Below are positions 1-5,500 of a DNA stretch of 9,273 nucleotides, piece after piece. The notes below the pieces were generated by a model. The model was not told where the DNA came from and searched no databases. It saw only the letters and a program-made list of their open reading frames with translations. Location: positions 1 through 9,273 of the forward strand of contig CADBRK010000277.1 of the NCBI GenBank assembly GCA_902797065.1, read 5' to 3'. A program made the position numbers and the translations under genes. This DNA is from an uncultured Ruminococcus sp. GTDB taxonomy: Bacteria > Bacillota > Clostridia > Oscillospirales > Acutalibacteraceae. Each line of letters starts with the position of its first letter. Within the stretch, counting starts at the first letter, position 1.

Positions 1-2334
1 AAAAAAAAAAATTATAATTGGATAATAAACGAGAGCGATGCCGTTATTATCACAAAATACACCGGCAATGAGTCGGAAGTGACGATACCGGATACCATAG
101 ACAGCAAGACTGTGACTGCTATCGGTAATGGGGCATTTCAACGCTGCACAAACCTGACAAGCATAACAATACCCGACAGCGTAACAGGCATAGGAGATTA
201 TGCATTTTGCGACTGCAGCGGTTTAACGTCGCTGACTCTTCCCGAAAGCGTAACGAATATAGGGTATGCTTCATTCTTTAACTGCAATAAGATCACTTCA
301 TTGGTAATCCCCGACAGTGTATCCGATATAGGCGACCATGCGTTTGAAAAGTGTACCGGATTGACTTCAGCTGTCTTGCCGTCCGGTATTACCAATATCC
401 CCGAATCGATGTTTTATGACTGCACGGGATTAACTTCGATCAGCATTCCGGACAGCACGGAGTCAATATGCGAAAGCGCTTTCGGCAACTGCGGCAGTCT
501 GGAAACGGTCACTATCGGACAGAATGTTAAAGAAATAGGAAGATACGCATTTTCTTCGTGCTACGGCCTGAAAAGCATTACGATTCCCAAAAGTGTTAAA
601 AAAATAGACGTCGAAGCGTTTAGCTATTGTACCGACCTGCAGGAAATATATTTTGAAGGCGATAAGCCCGACTTCGGCACAGCTTCATTCTCACAAGGAG
701 ATTTTAAACCGACATTCTTCGGCTGCAAAGCTGCTGTCAGCTACCACCAAGATTGTTCCGGCTGGAATGACATTGAAAGCACATGGGACGGCGGCGGCGA
801 TGTTACTTTTACTGCAATTGCTCCGTCTTATAATCATAGTGACACAGACGATTTTGATCGTACAATAGAAGATTTTGATTGGACAATAAATGAAAGCGGG
901 ACTGTTACTATCACAAAATACACCGGCAAATCCTCGGAAGTGACGATACCGGATACCATAGACGGTAAGACTGTAACAACTATCGGTAAAGGGGCATTTC
1001 AACGCTGCAAAAACCTGACAAGCATAACAATACCGGACAGTGTAACAAGCATAGGAGATTATGCATTTTGCGACTGCAGCGGTTTAACGACGCTTACTCT
1101 TCCCGAAAGCATAACAAATATAGGCTATGCTTCATTCTTTAACTGCAACAAGATCACTTCATTGGTAATCCCCGACAGTGTATCCGTTATAGGCACTCAT
1201 GCGTTCGAGAAATGCACCGGATTAACTTCGGCTGTCTTGCCGTACGGTATTACCAATATACCCGAATCAATGTTTTATGACTGCTCCGGATTATCTTCTA
1301 TAAAAATTCCGGACAGCATCGAATCAATAGGCGAAGTATCTTTCGGCAACTGCGGCAGTCTGGAAACAGTCACTATCGGAAACAATGTTAAAGAAATAGG
1401 AAGATACGCATTTTCTTCATGCTGCAGCCTGAAAAGCATAACAATTCCGAAAAGTGTTGAAAAAATAGACGTCGAAGCTTTTAGTTTTTGTACCGATCTG
1501 AAGGAAATATATTTTGAAGGCGATAAGCCCGACTTCGGTACGGATTCATTCTCACAGGGAGATTTTGAACCGACATTCTTCGGCTGCAAAGCAGCCGTAT
1601 ACTACAATAAGGATTGTTCCGGCTGGAATGACATTGAAAGCACATGGGACGGCGGCGGAGATATTACTTTTTCGGCTTTTATGCCGGATAAGATGGAGCA
1701 AGCTTATACCGTAACGATCACTGTATATAAGCTCAGCGAGAGTACTGCTGCAGGTCTTCCCTTACAATGTGTCGGCAGAGTATTAACATATACGGCGGTC
1801 TATGATCCCAATACCAAAGAGTTTATATCCGATTATGTACCCGAACCGGGTGACAGTATTGTCGTAACCGTCACCGAAAAAGAAACAGGAAATGTTGTTG
1901 CAGAGTACTCAACGCTTATTGACGAATCGGAGATAGATGAATCTTCAAACGGTATTTCGATCAAATTGACCGGAACAACCACCGTAGACGAGAGCGGTGA
2001 CGAAATAGTTGTTTTTGATGTTGATGTAAAGCCGGACACGGTTGACATAGAGCTTATAGTTAACCGCGACACAACCGATACGCCCGACACTCCCGACACA
2101 CCAGACACGACCGGGATTAAACTCGGAGACGTAAACCGCGACGGCAAAGTTACCGCAAAGGACAGCATGATGATCCAGCAGTATACGATCAATCTCGTTA
2201 AGCTTTCCGACGATCAGCTCTCAGCGGCAGACATAGACGGGGACAAAAAGATTACAAATAAAGACGCAATGAATATACTCAGGTTTACCATTAATCCGGC
2301 GACAAAATATGATGTAGGTAAGTATGTAGTTTGA
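1..2334 (+). CDS. BspA-type LRR protein with C-terminal type I dockerin (5' partial)
   Basis: This is an extracellular protein predicted to attach to a cohesin scaffold. The frame is open from base 1, and the residues before the GTG at 79 (NYNWIINES and onward) match the same part of the second internal repeat, so the true start lies upstream and 79 is not the start. Visible parts in order are: LRR block 1 (about 19-816), LRR block 2 (880-1677), an unrecognised beta-rich region (about 1681-2067), a TPD-type linker (2068-2115) and a type I dockerin (about 2116-2310). Each LRR block has an N-cap, seven 23-residue LRR_5 repeats of the form LTSITIPDSVTxIGxxAFxxC, and a cap ending in FFGCKAAV and DCSGW. 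Dockerin calcium loops are at 2128-2163 (DVNRDGKVTAKD) and 2230-2265 (DIDGDKKITNKD). No catalytic domain is seen in the part present. BspA LRRs are known in surface adhesion proteins, so a binding role is inferred. A terminator follows the TGA. Confidence 0.9.
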   Translation, partial: KKKNYNWIINESDAVIITKYTGNESEVTIPDTIDSKTVTAIGNGAFQRCTNLTSITIPDSVTGIGDYAFCDCSGLTSLTLPESVTNIGYASFFNCNKITSLVIPDSVSDIGDHAFEKCTGLTSAVLPSGITNIPESMFYDCTGLTSISIPDSTESICESAFGNCGSLETVTIGQNVKEIGRYAFSSCYGLKSITIPKSVKKIDVEAFSYCTDLQEIYFEGDKPDFGTASFSQGDFKPTFFGCKAAVSYHQDCSGWNDIESTWDGGGDVTFTAIAPSYNHSDTDDFDRTIEDFDWTINESGTVTITKYTGKSSEVTIPDTIDGKTVTTIGKGAFQRCKNLTSITIPDSVTSIGDYAFCDCSGLTTLTLPESITNIGYASFFNCNKITSLVIPDSVSVIGTHAFEKCTGLTSAVLPYGITNIPESMFYDCSGLSSIKIPDSIESIGEVSFGNCGSLETVTIGNNVKEIGRYAFSSCCSLKSITIPKSVEKIDVEAFSFCTDLKEIYFEGDKPDFGTDSFSQGDFEPTFFGCKAAVYYNKDCSGWNDIESTWDGGGDITFSAFMPDKMEQAYTVTITVYKLSESTAAGLPLQCVGRVLTYTAVYDPNTKEFISDYVPEPGDSIVVTVTEKETGNVVAEYSTLIDESEIDESSNGISIKLTGTTTVDESGDEIVVFDVDVKPDTVDIELIVNRDTTDTPDTPDTPDTTGIKLGDVNRDGKVTAKDSMMIQQYTINLVKLSDDQLSAADIDGDKKITNKDAMNILRFTINPATKYDVGKYVV
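19..816 (+). repeat. LRR block, tandem copy 1 (861-bp period)
   Basis: This is the first of two in-frame copies of a large LRR block within the dockerin protein gene. Equivalent positions are offset by exactly 861 bases (287 codons): the TGG at 19 matches the TGG at 880, and the GTG at 79 matches the GTG at 940. By eye about 85% of residues are the same in the two copies, and long stretches of DNA are unchanged. The copy may begin before the window. One oddity is Cys in place of the usual Gly in the sixth repeat (ESICESAF here, ESIGEVSF in copy 2). Confidence 0.92.
880..1677 (+). repeat. LRR block, tandem copy 2 (861-bp period)
   Basis: This is the second copy of the 287-residue LRR unit, joined to copy 1 by a short Asp-rich linker (around 823-879). 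Homology with copy 1 ends shortly after the shared WDGGGD motif (around 1650-1667), where the unique beta-rich region begins. Differences from copy 1 are mostly single substitutions on the variable face of the repeats, with no indels inside the aligned part. This points to a fairly recent duplication or to gene conversion between copies. Confidence 0.92.
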
Positions 2335-2374
2335 GAAGAATACCGATACATAACACAAACTATCGTTTGTCCTC

Positions 2375-2402
2375 TCCCCCGCTTTTTGCGGGGGATTTTC
2401 TT
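2375..2402 (+). terminator. Rho-independent terminator after the LRR-dockerin gene
   Basis: A perfect hairpin has arm CCCCCGC at 2376-2382, loop TTTTT and arm GCGGGGG at 2388-2394. It can be extended by a T-A pair at 2375/2395 and is followed by the T-rich run TTTTCTT. It starts about 40 bases after the TGA at 2332-2334 and would end transcription before the pullulanase promoter. Confidence 0.9.
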
Positions 2403-2443
2403 GTGATTTACTACAAAACATCATGCTTTAAACTGTCAATAAG

Positions 2444-2476
2444 CAATATTTTTTTCGGTAACAAAAATGAATATTG
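2444..2476. promoter_or_regulatory. Inverted repeat overlapping the pullulanase -35 region
   Basis: CAATATT at 2444-2450 and AATATTG at 2470-2476 are exact reverse complements. They are flanked inward by a T run and an A run that extend the pairing imperfectly, around a CGGTAAC centre. The right arm overlaps the predicted -35 hexamer by three bases, a place where a repressor could bind. AT-rich DNA makes such repeats by chance, so operator function is a guess. Confidence 0.3.
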
Positions 2477-2502
2477 TAATATACGCAAAAAAGGTTTATA
2501 AT
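2474..2502 (+). promoter_or_regulatory. Sigma-70/A-type promoter of the pullulanase gene
   Basis: The -35 hexamer TTGTAA (2474-2479) and a consensus -10 TATAAT (2497-2502) are separated by 17 bases, the optimal spacing. Transcription would start near 2509, giving a 5' leader of about 68 bases before the ATG at 2577. It lies downstream of the terminator at 2375-2402, so the pullulanase should be transcribed independently of gene 1. Confidence 0.8.
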
Positions 2503-2576
2503 AATAGCGTAATGATTTCACCCCTCGCCGCAGTCAATCTTACGGCAGGAGACTACAATACAAAGGAGGCTCTTAT

Positions 2577-5500
2577 ATGCTTAAAAGGATCATCACATCA
2601 CTGTTATCGGCCATTCTTGCCGCAGGAACTTTGCTGCCTGCTCAGGCCGCAACAGCTCCCGCATATTCGGGAGAAACAAACAGCTACACCTCTACATGCG
2701 AATGGCTCGACACCACGTTCGCATACGACGGTAAACTCGGGGCAGAGTATTCTCCCACCTCAACGACGTTCCGTGTGTGGGCGCCTGTTGCAACAAATAT
2801 CACACTCAAACGCTATGCCACAGGCAGCGACAACGAGACAGGCGCAAAATCTCTCGGCGATCACCCCATGACTAAAAACGACTCTACGGGTGTGTGGTCT
2901 GTAACGGTAGAAGGCGATCTCGTTAACACATACTATACATATGAGATCACAACGCCCGATGTTATGGGCAAAAATCCGCAGACGCACGAAACGCAGGATA
3001 TTTATTCTTATGCTGTCGGCGTAAACGGCGACCGCTCAATGGTAGTCAATTACGACAGCACCGACCCCGAAGGCTGGGATCAGGATACTCATGTACTGCT
3101 TGCCAACCCGACCGATTCGTTTGTTTGGGAGGTGCATGTAAAAGACTTCTCGTATGATCCAAGCTCGGGCGTCAAGGACGAATACAGAGGCAAATACCTT
3201 GCTTTTACTCAGACAGGCACGACGGTAAACGGCAAGGGCGGAATGCCCACATGTGTGGACTATCTGAAAAGCCTCGGCGTAACCACCGTTCAGATAAACC
3301 CGTTCAACGACTTCGGTTCCGTTGACGAGACAGACAGCGCAGGAAGATTCAACTGGGGCTACGATCCGAAGAATTACAGCGTACCCGACGGTTCATATTC
3401 GACAAACCCCTACGACGGTAATGTGCGTATCAAAGAATGCAAGCAGATGATACAGGCTCTCCACGAAGCAGGCATTTCCGTTGTTATGGACGTTGTTTAC
3501 AACCACACATACAGCACCGATTCATGCTTTAACTATACGGTACCGAAATACTACTACCGCATGTGGCATGAGCGCAACGAAGACGGTTCCGTCTACTATG
3601 ACAGCTATGTTTATTCAAACGGTTCGGGCTGCGGCAACGAAACAGCTTCAGAACGCAGAATGTACAGAAAATTCATGGTAGATTCAATCGTCAACTGGGC
3701 AACGGAATATCATATAGACGGATTCCGATTTGACCTTATGGCGCTCCACGATGTAGAAACACTCAACGCGATACGCAGCGAGCTTGATAAGATCGACAGC
3801 CGCATCACCATGTGGGGCGAAGGCTGGACAGGCGGCGGCGGAGAATATCCGGGTCTGACATGGGACAAAAAGCCCTTTGTACAGGCAAACATCGGTTATC
3901 ATCCCGGACTCGACGAACGTATCGGCTTCTTTAACGACGGTCTGCGTGACGCTATCAGAGGCAACAACGACCTCAACGTTGACGGCTGGATCCAGACAGG
4001 CAACGAGACAAACAACTGGAAGGTTGCCGAAGGCATGAAAGCCGAGAAGGGCGACAGCTTCAATGTGCCAACTCAGGTTGTCAGCTATGCGGCGTGCCAC
4101 GACAACCGCACACTCTGGGATCAGCTTTGCGCGTCACAGGGTATGACAGACTGCTACTTTACACGCAACGAAAAACTTGCCGCTCAGACTAAACTTTCGG
4201 GCGCAGTACTCAATGTTTCGCAGGGCGCAACATTTATCCTCGCAGGCGAAGAGATGGGACGCTCGAAGGGCGGCGATCACAACAGCTACAATAAACCGCC
4301 CGAGATAAACAAAATCGACTGGAACCTTGCTCAGAGCAATTCCGATATAGTTTCGTATTACAGAGGACTAAGACAGATACGCAATAATTTCGGTCTGTTC
4401 ACATCTCCCGCCCGTTCATCGGACAAATACTATTTCCTGCCGATAACAAGCAAAGATCAGATCGCATGCATCTGTACAAACAACAAATCGGGTCAGTGGA
4501 ACAAGCTTCTCTATATCGCAAACGCGTCGGATTACTCGATCAGTTATCAGGTGCCGTCGGGTCAGGAGCAGAATTGGGTGATCCTTTCGGACGGTTCAAA
4601 GGCAGGCCTGAAGAGTCTCGGAGAAGTTTCCAACGGCAGCTTCACCGTTCCCGCAAATTCGATGGTAATCGCAGTTGACAAAGCATCTTACAACTCTGTC
4701 AATGTCAGCGATCCGACATGCAATATCAACGTACGCTTTGTAAACAAGGCGACAGGCGAAGAAATATACAGCTATACGGCTTCGGGCGACAAGGGCAAAT
4801 CATATTCCATCTACGCTCCCGAAGTTTATGACAACGATTATATCCTCGACAGTGTTGTCGGCGATACGTCCGGAACATTCTCTGAGGACAAAGAAGTCAC
4901 TGTTAATTATATCCGTGTAAATGCAGGCACGGTAACCGTACATTATCTGAAAACAGGCACAACGGAGAGCATCCGCAGCGACGATGTATTCAAAGCTGTC
5001 GTAGGCGATACGATCACTCTCGGCGATCCGCCGTCAATGCTCGGATACAAGCTCAATGAATCGCAGACTATGCCGTCAAACACAATACCTGTTGTATACG
5101 GCAATACAGACGTGACATATTACTACGACGACGCATCACGCAACATCAAGCTGCATTTCCGTCACAACGGTTCAGAAACATGGGCTCCTATCTTGTGGAT
5201 ATGGGGTGACAACAGCTATAACTACGGCACGGAACCAGAATTCCCCGGTGATACACTGACAGATATGGACGGTGACGGCTGGTTTGATACAAGCTTTACC
5301 GCAAGAGCTACCGAAAAATCATTCAGTCTGGTTGTAAGCTCGGCAAGATCAAAAACTATGGATATAACAGGTCTTGCGGACAATGAGCTTTGGATACTTA
5401 TTGACGACAGCAATCTTGCGTACGATAACAATCACCTTCTCATCTACACCGATAACCCCATCACAAACCCCGACGCACACAAAGCTGTAGGCTACGGCTC

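Noticed and set aside
79..81. GTG as start codon of the first gene
   Set aside because: The frame is open upstream to base 1, the upstream residues match the second repeat unit, and there is no ribosome binding site before 79.
653..1714. Similar short frames at 653-868 and 1514-1714 that look like a duplicated small gene
   Set aside because: They are offset by 861 bases and are only the shifted-frame reading of the duplicated LRR block; no ribosome binding site or independent support.
2467..2871. 134-codon frame overlapping the pullulanase start
   Set aside because: Its ATG precedes the -10 box of the pullulanase promoter, and it overlaps the signal peptide and CBM48 coding region in another frame.
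3684..4100. 138-codon antisense frame inside the GH13 domain
   Set aside because: It lies opposite the conserved catalytic region, has no ribosome binding site or recognisable domain, and is explained by codon bias of the sense gene.
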